Origin: Phycomyces blakesleeanus NRRL 1555(-)
Taxonomy: Eukaryota > Mucoromycota > Mucoromycetes > Mucorales > Phycomycetaceae
Direction: 5' to 3'
Length of the DNA: 64,000 bases
Assembly (NCBI RefSeq): GCF_001638985.1
Contig: NW_017265144.1
Coordinates: 620,001-684,000, forward strand
Part shown: one piece after another, positions 42,883 to 55,200 of the stretch
How the letters are laid out: every line of letters starts with the position of its first letter
Numbering within the stretch: position 1 is the first letter of the stretch
Made by a program: the position numbers and the translations under genes
Notes under the pieces: model-generated
The model's input: only the letters and a program-made list of their open reading frames with translations
Database searches by the model: none
Told to the model about the DNA's origin: nothing

Positions 42883-42975
42883 GGACACGACATTTGTATT
42901 CTATCCGACTGGTAAAATGTGACGTCCATAATCCATAATCTAATATCTTTTACATATGAGTATAATGTCGTGTCC
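42883..42975. mobile_element. 93-base MITE with TA flanks
   Basis: GGACACGACATT at the left end and its exact complement AATGTCGTGTCC at the right end, each flanked by TA, enclose about 69 bases with no coding capacity. Perfect 12-base inverted ends plus TA duplication fit a mariner-type miniature element. It is not related in its ends to the Tc1 element at 26143-27491. Confidence 0.6.
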
Positions 42976-43404
42976 TAAAGCTAAGAATTAATGCCTTATG
43001 ATTCTCTAAATGTTATTTTGATCTTCTTCAATTGTATTTGTTTGGTGTGGTCAGACTAGAAAGTTTAAGATAAGCTTAGCCAATAAAATTAATTTATTCC
43101 TCTCCACACTTTTTTTTAAAAAAAAGTTCAAATTAAGTTAAATGCATATTAGACAAAGTTGCGGTCATAGTACCATCTCTTCCATCAGATAAAAATAATT
43201 TCTTGTGGGTTTCTCTAGATTATACACTCTGTGACACCTCTCTTCTATTAAAAAAATGATCTTCTTAATCCAATTGGAAATAGAAAAAGAACTAGCCAGT
43301 CAGAGTTTATTATCTCTTATCTAATAATATGGTCTACATCTTTGAACTTCATTCCCTAGCGGCTTCTTTATACAAAAACTTCTACAAGATAACTCCAAAG
43401 TAAA

Positions 43405-44442
43405 ATGGCGGATCTCTATGAATACAGGGATTTCAAAAAGCGCCTACGACGACGTCAAAAAGAAGAATAACGCCGTGAACAAGAACAGCAAAGACAGCAG
43501 CATCAGCAGCAGCAAAAAAAGAAAAAGAAGAAGGACAAGGAAGACGCTTCCCACCAAGAGAAAAGAAGTCTAACAAGAACTACATACACCAAGCTGCTTA
43601 TGACTACCTTGAATTATGGTGTCTGTGTGTATCTGTTCCGGTTCACTTATGATGAAATAGAAAGAATAACAACAGCACTTGGATTGGATCATGTATGTCA
43701 CTTCTCTAGTATACAGGTGCGCAAGAATCTTGGTTTTGCAATGTTGGTGAACCGATATAGTTTCAAAAGAACCTTAAAAGATATGCCTACGCTTTTCGGA
43801 ATGAGTCCAACCAATGTATCTGTTGTTTGAAAAGGGGTGGAGAGACTTTTGATCGACAAGATTAAGTGGGGTCTTCAATTTAATGCCAATCAATTTCGTC
43901 CCGAGAACTTGGAAAGGTTTGTAAGCGCAATCTATGAAAAGGGTGCCAAACTACCAAACGTTGTTGGCTTTATTGATGGTACAGTGCGAGAAAGGGAGAA
44001 TCCAAGTCTAGATTACGAGCTTAAAGAATCCTATTACAATGGCTGGAAGCACTTTCCTAGATTAGATTACCAGTCCATTGTCACTCCCGATGGGATAACC
44101 AGCAGTGTGCTTGGAAGAAAAGTCGGCTCGGGGTATTCCCAGTACTTACACCTTATGGCCAAGCTTGAGGAAAGAATAGAGACATATCTAAAGTTTTCCT
44201 CAGATACCGACGGGTCATTTGCCTTGTTCGGCATTTCGTCTTATTTAATCTCACAATGCTTGCACAGACCATTTACATACGAACACCTTAGCGGTAAAGT
44301 AGTAATGATATTTATATATAGTCGATACAAGCATATACGAGAAATTAATTATGACATTATAGAACTGGATAAAATATTCAACAAAAGTCTGGAAAGAGTG
44401 CAAAGGGCAATGAAATGGGAGGCTGGTGAAATGAAAAAATAA
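43405..44442 (+). pseudogene. PIF/Harbinger (HARBI1-like) transposase pseudogene
   Basis: One continuous frame from ATG 43405 to TAA 44442, broken only by TAA 43468-43470 (in a KEE-stop-RREQEQQ context) and TGA 43828-43830 (VSVV-stop-KGVERL). The front is Gln/Lys-rich and basic. The middle fits the helix-turn-helix region of these transposases (FKRTLKDMPTLFGMSPTNVS). The DDE_Tnp_4 nuclease block follows: VVGFIDGTVRERENPS (first Asp), YYNGWKHFPRLDYQSIVTPD, then GSGYSQYLHL. The later catalytic residues are unclear and the end diverges. Both stops are explained by one base change from Gln (or Glu) and Trp codons. No inverted ends were found. Confidence 0.7.
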
Positions 44443-45302
44443 TTCAAGTATACAAAGTTTTAGGATGCAGGAAAGAAAGGGGAGAAAAACTAAGCAATTA
44501 CGTATTTACTCTCCACTGTCTTCAAGAACTTGCTTCATTGTGTTCACCGCACCGACTTACCAACAAGTTTATTCTTTGGGCTAGAGCCACCAATTATAGA
44601 GGATTATATCTAGGAATTAAGACGGGATAAGATAGACGGAGAAGATGAAGATTACTTGCCTTTATTTGAAAATTAAATTGAAATTTAACCTTCTTCTTCT
44701 AATTGCTTCTTTAAAATACTTATTCATGTCTTTACCTATTTGATAGATCAATTTTATTATTTGATTCTTCTGTTACTATATTTTGAATGGCACATTAAAA
44801 TACGATATCTAATGACTTTATATAATATCAATTGAAAAAGGGTTTAAAGGTTCAATTGTATTCAAAGTTATTTGTGCCAGAGAGAGAAAACGACAACTGC
44901 TATAATGGGAGCTTAATTTTAATATCTTTATTGGTGTATTCAACGTCATGTAAGCTTCAGAATATATATTAGGTTTTCAAGAGTGTCATACATGCTGACT
45001 TGGAGACATTAAGCAGTGTTTTTTTTTGGCATGCTTCATTTGGGCCTTTGTGATAATCCAGTCCTAAGCCCAGAATATGTGTCGAAAAAAGAAAAGAAAA
45101 ATAATGCGTATTAGCCCCATTACAAAAAGTGACCAGAAAAAAGAAATAGTACTTTAACAGATATATTACAGGAAATATCTTAATAAATTATTTAAAAACA
45201 TGTTTATCAGATTTTTCTTTCTTTCTCTTTCGAAACTCTCGAGCAAAGCAAATACTATGGCAAAAATTGAACAGAATCACAGTTCTCTTTTGCAAAACTT
45301 AA
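44443..45302. other. intergenic, no gene seen
   Basis: 44443-44680 may be remaining 3' sequence of the Harbinger relic (GGGCTAGAGCCACC, GAGGATTATATC), but no frame is maintained. The rest is AT-rich and featureless to the retroelement repeat at 45303. Confidence 0.4.
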
Positions 45303-45400
45303 TGGAGTATTTATTTTTTAAAATGTGATTTATTCAGTCAAACTGAGTCTATATGTTTTATGATGCCTGTTATGCGGGAAGAGTGTTCCGTTGGGTAGCA
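45303..45400 (-). repeat. LTR-like direct repeat, left copy
   Basis: About 75% similar by eye to 46702-46799: GTCTATATGTTTTATGATGC and TATGCGGGAAGAGTGTTCCG recur with substitutions (TATGCGGGAAGAGTGTTCTA). Same orientation on both sides of a gag-like gene, so probably the two LTRs or parts of them. Confidence 0.55.
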
Positions 45401-45583
45401 GAAGAAGCCGTGTGAAACACAAGACTAGGAGCCTGAAGCTTTAGTTGGGCGGCCCTTTGGGAGAATGAGACGATTGGTGCTACCGTTGTATATGCGGCGA
45501 TGAGAAAAAGAGAACTATTTCTCAGCCTCTTCTCTCATCCTTTTCATTGGCCTGCTCAAGGTAGTGGCGAGATTCAAGATGCT

Positions 45584-46528
45584 CTAGACAGAATCTGGCT
45601 CCTTATTGTTATGGGTGAACCAGGCAGAGAATGTGGCGTGGCTGAGGGCGGGTGTCAAAGACGACAAGAAACGAATGGAAATTAAACCGTCCTGGCCGAT
45701 GTTTCCTTCACGACAGGCTCTTTGGAACCGCTGCCCATAGTCTTGGATAGTCTCATTGGGTCCCATGTACATGGCTAAAGCTTCGGTGGCCATAATGCAC
45801 TGGTACTCTTCAGTGTTGTAATATTTCTTGATGATTGCTCTTGCTTTTGCCCAGGTGAGGTTCTTGTTGCTCAGGTTTTCCAGGTACCAGGTATCGTACT
45901 CGTGGGTCATTGCAATGGGCAACCACCTGGACCAAGCAGAGTCGATGTGCTCGCACCCAATTGTCATAAGCTTCTCAAAGGCGGACAGGTAGTGCTCGAC
46001 ATTGCTGTACACCTTAGAGTTTTGATCTGGCACAGAGTATCCGATAATCTGGAAAAGCGGTATGTCGCAGACACTGATGTTGTTGCCGGTAGTGTTGATA
46101 GGGGAAATGTTCTCAGTGACTTTTAGTATACTATGGATGCGCTCCATCTGCTCTGTGCAGTGCTCCATTTATTTTGAGATAGAAGCTTCACTTACTCGGT
46201 CTTTCAAGATATTAGCATCATAAAGTGCAGACAAGAGGCAATACGATTCACGTTTATATTTGCTCAAAAGTTTCTCTGCCTTCTGGCGGCTAATTCTTTT
46301 ACTTTCTTTGTTCAAGACAAAAGCTTCATTTCCAGTCACCTTTGGAGCATACTGCGAGCCAGTCATTCTTGATACAAAGCTATTTTTACTAGGGATAGAA
46401 GTGTCTACACCCGTTAATTCTTCTATGTTCTTTTCAAAGGTAGAGGCATTAACTGCTATCTGACCTTCTTGTTGAGATACAATAGGAATAATGGGCGGCA
46501 CATTGGTAGAATTGGTAGGAATAGACAT
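45584..46528 (-). pseudogene. retrotransposon Gag-like protein with one in-frame stop
   Basis: ATG 46528 (MSIPTNSTNVPPIIPI) starts a frame that meets TAA at 46169-46171 and continues in the same frame to the stop at 45584. The second half has the helical pattern of a Ty3-type capsid: YSNVEHYLSAFEKLM, AWSRWLPIAM, WYLENLSNKNLTWAKARAII, YQCIMATEALAMYMGPNETI, YGQRFQRACREG. No zinc knuckle, protease, reverse transcriptase or integrase follows before the left repeat. The element is a gag-only relic or a non-autonomous retroelement. If the TAA is a single recent change, the full product would be about 315 residues. Confidence 0.65.
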
Positions 46529-46701
46529 GTTGAAATATATACGCAATATTTTATTTGATTTTTTATGTTCAAAGTAAAAAAGAATGCTGTATTTTGTGGG
46601 GAGGATTGTAAGCTTGATAAGTACTTTGAGACTCAAAATAATTTTTTTATTAAGAGATATATAAGTCAAATCGAAACTGATTGAAAAAAAGACTGAATAG
46701 A

Positions 46702-46799
46702 CGGAGGGTATTTATATTTAATGGTACCTGTCCAGTCACACTAGGTCTATATGTTTTATTATGACTATTATGCGGGAAGAGTGTTCTATTGGATAGCAG
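46702..46799 (-). repeat. LTR-like direct repeat, right copy
   Basis: Partner of 45303-45400. It lies about 175 bases upstream of the gag-like start codon, in the place of a 5' LTR for a minus-strand element. Confidence 0.55.
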
Positions 46800-48419
46800 T
46801 ATAGTGACTTGTCCTTATTTTTTGTATCACTGCGGTTACTCAATACATGTCAAGCACAGCATGTGAACCAAGTTCAGAAAAAAATCAAATCCGTAATAAC
46901 CCGGTTCATCAACCCGATGTATTACACCCAAAGTTCGATATAGTGATAAGATCGGCAGAAGCAAAATCATATTACTATCACCATCACTATACCAAAATAA
47001 TAATAATAGAGAAGACTAGCAGGAAGCAGACTAAAAATCTCCAAAAATGATCCTATCGAGCTTTGACTACCTTTATTCATATAGGAGATTACCTTGACAT
47101 TTTTAATTATGAACATACTTCCATTCATTACAATAAAACTCAGCCTGCCACTTAACATTCTGCCCTCAATTGTGAAGAGACCCGGATAATATATATCCTG
47201 CTTTTTTTTCTTATTGTTTAATATTGCTTTGAAACATATGTGAATCAATTTCCTAGTGACCATCGATTCTCTTTTGTGCCTGTTTGTACAAGCAAAAAAA
47301 AAGAAACTCTTTCTTGTCTCCTCAAACAAAATAGTGCACAGACCAGTTAAGAATGCCCTAAAAACTGCCGTTATTAGAGCTTGTACTCCGTCTTTAGAGT
47401 TGTTGCGACATTGATCAAGAGGAAACCCTTTATTATTTCTTTGCTTTGCTTTAGGACAAAGTTGGTTTCAATTATGGCATGTCTGTCTTTTATTGGCTTC
47501 TATTTCTAATACTAGTATGTGAAGCAAGTCTATAAAAGCATAAAGCTCTAGTCAATAGAAGAAGCAAACAAACAAACAGAAACTTTACAAACAAAATGGT
47601 TAAACGTAGTAATACGCATACTCATTACCAGATACTTTCTCTTAGCCCTTTTTCAGAAGTACTCAACAGATAAAACTTTAACAGCGCTTACGAGATTGAT
47701 CATAAAAGAGAAATATAACTATCATGCTCACCCTGATATATGAGTTCAAGAACAACTGCTGGCAAAAAAAAACGCAGCCCTACATTTCATTTTTAGATTT
47801 AGAGAGCAGTTATTTAGATCTCATTCAACTTACACCCAATTCTTCTTTAATTTTACCTTTGTTTTTTATTGTGTTTCATAATGGAGACGAACATGGCTTG
47901 AATCGAGTAAATTTTTAAGAAACCATCTAGTTTTATAAAGAGAAAGAGAGAGAAAAATGTCTTGCTCTTGATTATAAAGTGCACGGTCCAACTCAGTGTA
48001 ACAACAAAAATCACTGCTTTTGGACTTGTACTCTACCTTTAAAGCTGTCGCTACACAAATCAAATCCAACACATTCATTTTGAAATAACTGACTTCTTTA
48101 CTTTTCTGCGTTTATCCTTCAAAGGAAACTCACTTCTTCCAATACTTTTATTAGCTCACTCACAATACCTCCAGTACTTTTCCCTACTGTTACATATATT
48201 CATGTGAAACGGGTAGTTGAATTAATAGAAATGCATACTCATGGCATCCTCTCTCACATCCAGACCTAGAGTACTAAAAGGAAGGGGTGGATAACATATG
48301 TTTTTTATATTACTTTGTTATATACCTATAAAACCCGACTGCTTCAGCATTCGAGGTATAAATAATAAAAAAAAAGCTATATTAAACGATGCATCCTGGG
48401 TGTTTTCCTTTTCTTCTCG
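46800..48419. other. gene-poor tract with a diverged internal duplication
   Basis: 47320-47425 and 47975-48065 are related (GTGCACAGACCAGTTAAG / GTGCACGGTCCAACTCAG; TTGTACTC, TTTAGAGTTGTTGCGACA / TTTAAAGCTGTCGCTACA). On the minus strand both can be read as an LI-VAT-LK-EYK stretch, open over 70 codons in the right copy (47866-48078) and broken in the left. A small frame at 47596-47673 (MVKRSNTHTHYQILSLSP) follows a TATA-like TCTATAAAAGC (about 47530) but has no recognisable domain. Confidence 0.35.
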
Positions 48420-48760
48420 AGATATTCGGGATTATTTATGGGTTAGTATTTCAATATAGGAGAAAAGTAGACACTGTGAGAGTGACATTTATTAAAGAGA
48501 GTCAAAATAGTATTTTTTATATCTGTTACAATTCAAATCCATTGTAATTCAAATCACTCGGTGTGTGTGTGATACGTTTTTGTGATGTGGACTCTGCCAG
48601 GTTCATTAGCAATTATAGTATCCATTTTGGATTGTGGATCTTGTATTTCACTCATTTTTTTTTGTTTTCATTGCTGGTAACGTCAAGGTTTCTGAAGGTA
48701 AGCCGGTTAAGCCATCTGCTCCAGTGTTTGAATTTGATGCTGAACGAAAACCCAGGTAGT
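48420..48760. mobile_element. LTR-like repeat relic
   Basis: GGTTAGTATTTCAATATAGG, GACACTGTGAGAGTGACATT, TTTATTAAAGAGAGTCAAAA, TTATATCTGTTAC and GCCAGGTTCATTAGCAAT match the relic at 5028-5300 in order. No coding potential that holds. Family identity as an LTR is inferred from length and lack of a gene. Confidence 0.5.
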
Positions 48761-50030
48761 GTAGAGGTAGATAACTCTTTACTTTTAATTATAACGACTC
48801 GCAAATGTAAAGGTTTGATTTACTGTTCTCTTATGAGTTTGTCACTGTTATAGGAAAAATAGAAACAAGAAAATATGGATGAAATGATTTGTAAAAGCTT
48901 ATATATGTTGCTTTATTTCAAAAGAAATAAGAAAATAATGAAATAATGAAATTCGACCGTCCTTTTACACAGAGCCAACTACCGGTATCTATATGCCTGT
49001 TTGTTTTTTCTTTCTAATTTATATTGAAATATATGCCTTGATAACTAGTATCATTATGAATTGCTCTTCTGGAAAGGCCTATTGATCTGATACTTTTTCT
49101 GCCAGATTAGCTAGATAGTTTGAGTAAAAGAGAGCATGTATGTTATAGGTAATACTTTAGTATTTCGATCCAAATACTAGAGTTATATAGTAAAGACAGA
49201 GTTGTCTAAGTGGAGGAACTGAAGGATAAACTACTATACTTCACACTTACTCTCGGATTCAACAGTGATCAATACTCATCTACGACAAACACCGCGGTCC
49301 ATCTACTTGTTTTGTCCCGAGTCCTCTTTTTTTTTTTTGGGTAGTGAAGGGAAGGTGGACGTGGAGCTAGTTGTAACGGTATATTTCAGGTTAATTTGAG
49401 TTGGGTCATGATCCTTCATGCTCACTTTCAGTCAAGGCTTGTCTATACTAGAAAGTGGTGACGATGATAATTTTTTTATTCTCCCAGAGGTAAGCATTAT
49501 TTATACTCAATATGTTTCAGCGCTAATTATATGATATCCTCTTCTTCTCAGGGTCGTTCTGTGTCAGGATTCAAAGCATTACAGCTCTTTAGAGAATACT
49601 AGAGAAATAATTGTGAGCATTAGTCCTTACCAAAAAGTAAATCTGCATGGTATGTTAGTCGTATTTCTATCTTACATAAAGGTACCTCAGCAGGGAAAAA
49701 AATGTGACGATTTTGAAAATAAAATCATATTTTTTTTTTCAAAATCACCACTCATTTCTCATAGTAAAATGTATTACAGCAGTAAATTTCATTTGCTAAT
49801 AATTTCGCTCGCTCTCTCACGATCAAGCACCGATATTTAGCGTTAGTCATTAATTTGTGTAATAGAAAGCAAATCGCATTAAATTTCTCTCTCTCTCTAT
49901 ATATATATCTCTTTCTCTCTCTTCCCCAAAAATACCATTAACCAAGCTTTCTATTGTTTTGGATTTTTTTTTTGTTTTTGCTTATTGTTATTATCATTCT
50001 TAATATTCTTATTATTTAATTGATTTCATA
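48761..50030. other. intergenic and upstream region of the SDR gene
   Basis: No supported gene. The open frames 48563-48853 and 49613-49840 show no domain. A pyrimidine tract with TATATATATATCTCTTTCTC lies at about 49890-49925, roughly 110 bases before the SDR start, and is a plausible core promoter. Confidence 0.4.
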
Positions 50031-51626
50031 ATGGATTTTGGATCTCTCTTTAGTGTCAAGGACAAGGTACAGTCCATACTTGCAAACCAATTAAACTACA
50101 CTACACTACACTACACTATGCACAATAAAAAACAAACACCTACATATATATATATATATATATATTGACCTGATAAATATTATATCAACCAGGTTGTCTT
50201 GGTGACAGGTGGTTCACGAGGAATTGGTGAAATGATTGCTACTGTAAGTATATATATATATATATATAATTTTTATTGGAACACTTTCTTTCTTTAATGA
50301 TAATAAGGCACACTAACAAATGTGAATATAAGAGATATTCTTCTTTTTGTAACAAAACCTCATCACAACCTCTTTTATTTTTATTTTTTTTTCTTCGACA
50401 TTAGGGTTATATTTCTGCTGGCGCTAAAGTGTACATCAGTAGTCGTTCTGCAGATGTCTGTGACAAGGTAAAAGCTTCATCTCATTACTCATTTAGATGA
50501 TCATGTAAAAATTATTTTGTTATAACTAAAAGAAGAAGAAAATCACGTGCACATGTATAATAATTGTATATATAAAATAAAATAAAAAGGTTGCTCAAGA
50601 ATTGACAGCCATGGGACCTGGAAAATGTTTTTCCATTCCCGCTGATCTCCAAAAATTGGAAGATGTTGAACGTCTTGTAACTGAATTGTCAAAGAGAGAA
50701 ACCCGTAAGTCACATCTTATCTTAAAGAAAGAACGAAAAAGAGAAAGATATATTTACTAGATTGTGTATGTATATCTTTTACACTGCTATAGATCTTGAT
50801 GTACTTGTGAACAATGCTGGCGCAAACTGGGCTGAATCAATCAATACATTCCCTGACCGTGCCTTTGAAAAGGTTATTAGTCTTAATCTCAAGCGTATTT
50901 TTACATTGACCCAAGCGTAAGTATATATGATTGAGTGAGTGAATAATATATCGCAATCACAAAATAAAGTATTACTATTAGTTTTATTGGATCTAATTGT
51001 TTATGAAAAATGTAGATGCCTGCCTTTGTTGACTGCAAAGGCTAATTCTTCAAACCCTTCGAGTGTGATCAATATCGGTTCAATTGATGGACTTCGTGTA
51101 AGCCAATAATATATAATTATATACTTACTTATATATAGATAGATAGATAAAAGTTAACAATTGAATAACCTTTAATAATTAATTATTGATATACAGGTTC
51201 CTCCTCAAGAATCTTATGCCTATGCTGCTTCCAAGGCTGGACTTCACCATCTTTCTCGCCACATGGCATCTAACTTGGGTTCTCGAGGTGTTTTGGTCAA
51301 CACAATTGCTCCTGGTGCATTCCAATCCAAGATGATGAAAGCCACTCTGGACAAGATGGGTGACAAGATTGTTGCCTCTATTCCTGTTGGTCGTATTGGA
51401 TCACCTCAAGATATTGCTGGCACTTGTATCTATCTGTCTTCTCGAGCAGGTCATTATACCACAGGTGCTACAATCACTGTAAGTAAAAATATATATAAAT
51501 ATAAATGTACTTTTGTATATTTTGATCATTTTTTGTTGTTGTTCTTCAATTGAACTTTATTCTAATATGTATCTTTATTATTATTGATAGGTTGATGGTG
51601 GTGCTTTTGTTGGCTCAAAAATCTAA
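50031..51626 (+). CDS. short-chain dehydrogenase/reductase, RhlG-like (8 exons)
   Basis: Exons 50031-50066, 50193-50243, 50405-50467, 50590-50704, 50793-50916, 51016-51097, 51197-51478 and 51591-51626 join in phase to 262 residues. Classical SDR landmarks: TGGSRGIGEM (NAD(P)-binding TGxxxGxG, about residue 18), NNAG (about 90), catalytic Ser in INIGSIDGLR, YAYAASK (YxxxK), and VNTIAPGAFQSKMM. The GSIDGLRVPP and GRIGSPQDIAG blocks and the ending ITVDGGAFVGSK resemble fungal and bacterial proteins annotated as RhlG-like 3-oxoacyl reductases. Substrate unknown; an NADP-dependent ketoacyl or related reduction is an inference. The ARSR-type residues after beta-2 (YISSRS) favour NADPH. Confidence 0.9.
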
Positions 51627-52279
51627 TTTATATATTAAATACAAAACCACATACACATACACATTTAAAAAAAAGAAGTAAAGATATAGATTGATCGAAA
51701 TAGAAAAAAAATATTATATAAAGTATATTATAAAAAAGAAAGAAAGAAAGATGATATAAAATGTTACCCTTTCTACCTCCTCCATCTCAACCTCTTTTGA
51801 TGTTCTTCTTATTATTATTCTTCTTCTTTATTTGTAATTTAAAGGAATGCCATTTTTCTTGTTGTTTTCAAGTGGGAGTGATTTAATGAAGATGGGTTGT
51901 AAAATACTTTGGTTGGTTGAAGGGTAACAGAAGAAGAAGAATTAAAAGAAGAAAAGGGATTGGAGGGGGGGAATTTGGAAGTAGATATATAATGTGTGTG
52001 TGTGTGTATAAGAGAGATGGGAGGAAGAGACAAGAAAAAAAAAGGGTAAGGGAAGGTAGGGGGGATAGTGTGATAAATTGATAGTTTAAATGGATTTGAA
52101 AATAAAGGGACAAGAAGGTTGGGTGGAAGTGGTGGTGGTGGCAGTGATTTATGGTTGTTGTGGATGTTGTGGTGTAGAGGTAGGAGTAGAAAGAAAAGAA
52201 GGAAAATAAGAGAGCAGAAATCCGTTTGCATGACAGTTTTCTCTTCTCTTCTCTTCTCTTCTCTTTTCCTTCTTTTTTT
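51627..52279. other. convergent intergenic region between SDR and VAC8
   Basis: 3' ends of two convergent genes. Contains homopurine/GT-rich simple sequence (GTGTGTGTGTGTGT at about 51992, TTCTCTTCTCTTCTCTTCTC at about 52240). Open frames here translate low-complexity DNA and are not genes. Confidence 0.6.
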
Positions 52280-55200
52280 TTACTGCTGTCTCTTGCCTAT
52301 AAACCATTTCTCGGTATCTCCTTTTGTGGATTGTACTTCCTGAAGCATTCCAGCCACCCGTTTGGCCAAGCCAAATATGTCACCGTCCATCTCATCCATA
52401 GTGTCTTCATTTGTATGTTCTGTCATCTTCTTTGGTCTCTCTTCAGGACCAGCATTTGCAATTCTTCTAATAGACTGAACAATAGAGGGAGACTGTGCTA
52501 TTTTGGTAACCAGTTCCTTATCTATACCCACACACATGAACAGATTTGAATATCAGTATATACAAACACATGCACACACACGCACACACGCACTACACAC
52601 ATGCCATATACACACTACACAAATAATAATAAGAATAATAAAAAACTATTTGAATTACCATTTCCTTCGAGGAACTGCTCTACTGTCCAGACACCAATGT
52701 GTTGAAAGGCAATGTCCTGCTCTTCATCAAGAAAGTGGACCAAGAAACTATGCAGACTTCCGGCAGTCGGGCTGTCCCAGACTTTGACGAATGGGGTGTA
52801 ATCCTTGACCTTTGAACTAAGGTTTCCGATTGCAGCAGCCGAGTTTCCCTTGACCTCCATATTGTCACTTGATGTCAGGGGTACCAGGACTTCGAGCACA
52901 CCCGAAGCCAGCAGGCGCTGTTTCAGATCATCGCTGAGGGCCAGAACGGCAATTGCGGCCGTCATCTCTGTCTGCACGGTCGGGGGAACAACACCGATCA
53001 GCTGTTTGATGCGTTCTACTGCACCGGCTTCCACGATCGCTCTCTTGTTGCGTTCTGAGCTGGCGGCTAAGTTGCGCAAGGTCGAAATCGCATGGCACTG
53101 GATCTCCTCGTTTTCGTCGTACGACAGTAGATCAATCAGTGGGTTCACAAAACCCTCATCAATGATCGGTGACTCGTTGGCAGGGTGAATGGAAATGTTT
53201 CGAATGCAGGCCACAGAAGACAAAATGAGAGGCAGAAACGCCGATTTGAGGAGACGGAGGAGGGGTGGCAGACCTTTGCAACGTACGATCTCGAGTTGGT
53301 ATTTTTCTAAAAGATAATAATTATAGTAATTCACCAATAATGAAACAGACATAATGAAAGAAAGAAAGAGAAAAAATATTTTAAAATTAGCATAAGAATT
53401 TCCAAGGAGTAAGAGGAGAAGGTGAAGATCAATTCACAAATACATATAATATACAACACATATACGACACATATGCAACACCCACACTAGAAGAATGTCC
53501 TCTTCTTTTATACAATCCAAAAAGCATGGACAATTTCCCTTTTCTCTCCTTTATTCTATAGCTATATTATTGTTGTTGATCATACCATCTGAAGCAAGGT
53601 TTCGGAGAGCAAGTGCAGCCTGGCATTGTACTTTTAAGCTCTTTGTATCCATGAGGGCAATAAGGTATTGAACCAGCCGAGAATCTGTTTGGGCTAGTTT
53701 CTTTCGATTTCCGGCTGTGTGGGGGGTTTTTTTTGGTCATAAGTTAACAAAAGTGTTTTATATACATATACACACTCACAAATCCATATACACCCATACA
53801 CTTATAAACCCACATATAAATCCTTATATATATATATATATTACCATCGACGGCTATATTGCTAAGGGCGGTGGTACAATAGTACTGAACATCAGCGTCT
53901 GGGGAATTGAGTAGACCGATGAGGACCTGGATTGCCCCTGCATTTACCAACTGTTGGCGGTTCTCCTCTAGCACGATTAACAGAAAAATAGATATAATAG
54001 GGTCAGTGCGTTGATTCTCTCTCTTTTTTTTTCTTTTTTTTTTGAATAAAATAAATTAAAGCAAAATAACCAAAATGATACTTGATTATAATAGCCATAT
54101 AATGAAATATCATAAAATATTGATATAAAGAAGAATAGACTATATACTACAAGAAAAGACACAAAAGAAAAAAAGAAAAAAAATAAAGAGGCACGTACGG
54201 GTATGCGTCATGTTGAGTAGAGCGCCGGTTGAATTACGCTGTACTCTTTGGTCCTTGGATCGGGCCAAATCTACCAGCAAACGGAGAGCGTCCGACTTTG
54301 CGATCTTTGCTTTGTTGTCATCTATGTTTTCAATTTTAATAATAAAGAAATGATAATCATTATAATTCAATAGCTGTTTTAGTCGTATGTGTGTGTGTTT
54401 TATTTAAAAGAGGGTTTGAAAACATAAAATGGTATCAAAATTTGTATGAATCTAAAATAAGAAAAGTAAAATAGAAATAAAATATAAAAATGAAATAATC
54501 TGCTCACCATGAGTAGCAAGGTTAGTGATACAACCAACAGCATTACATTGTACTTCTACATTTGGGCTGCCCATCTGACGAATCAATTGTTCGAGGCCAT
54601 TGAGCTTAACGATCAATAATTTGTTTTCGGCTGAGACAAAGAAAAAAACAAACAAAATTGTCAAGTCAGTAAACCACATATTACCATACCACACTGTATT
54701 TATATATATATATTATGTTTATTCGTCAACGGTAACAGATTTTGTATGACAAGGTAACAAATAGGCATACCATTCACAGCAAGATTTCCCAGGGATGCGC
54801 TCGCTGCTCGCTGGACTTCAACATCGTGCGACTGCAACAGAAACAGAATTGGATCAAGTGTCTCCCGGCCAACCTGCCTCACATCTTTTGTATGGTATGT
54901 AAGCATAGACATAGACATAGACGCGGGTGTATATAAAGGTAAGAAGAAAGAGAATTTGTAGATGTGTGTAAAGCGTATCGAGAATAACAGTTACAACAGT
55001 AGTAGTAATAATAATTAGTATTAATATTGATTTTGGTGTACGCATTTGTATTGGTCTTCGTATTGGTATTGGTAATTCGTATTTCGTATATCGTATAACA
55101 AGTGTATGTAGTCCTTATTTTGTCACCTTTTTCTGTAATCTCTGCAAACGCAAGTGCTGCTGATCTTTGGAGGTCAACGTTATCTGAATATGCTAGTGTT

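Noticed and set aside
43405..43600. Calling the Gln-rich front of the Harbinger relic a separate small gene ending at 43470
   Set aside because: The frame continues in phase through the TAA into the transposase, so it is the same broken gene.
52119..52549. Frames 52119-52343 and 52226-52549 on the plus strand
   Set aside because: Low-complexity GGT/TTCTC repeats and antisense of the VAC8 last exon.
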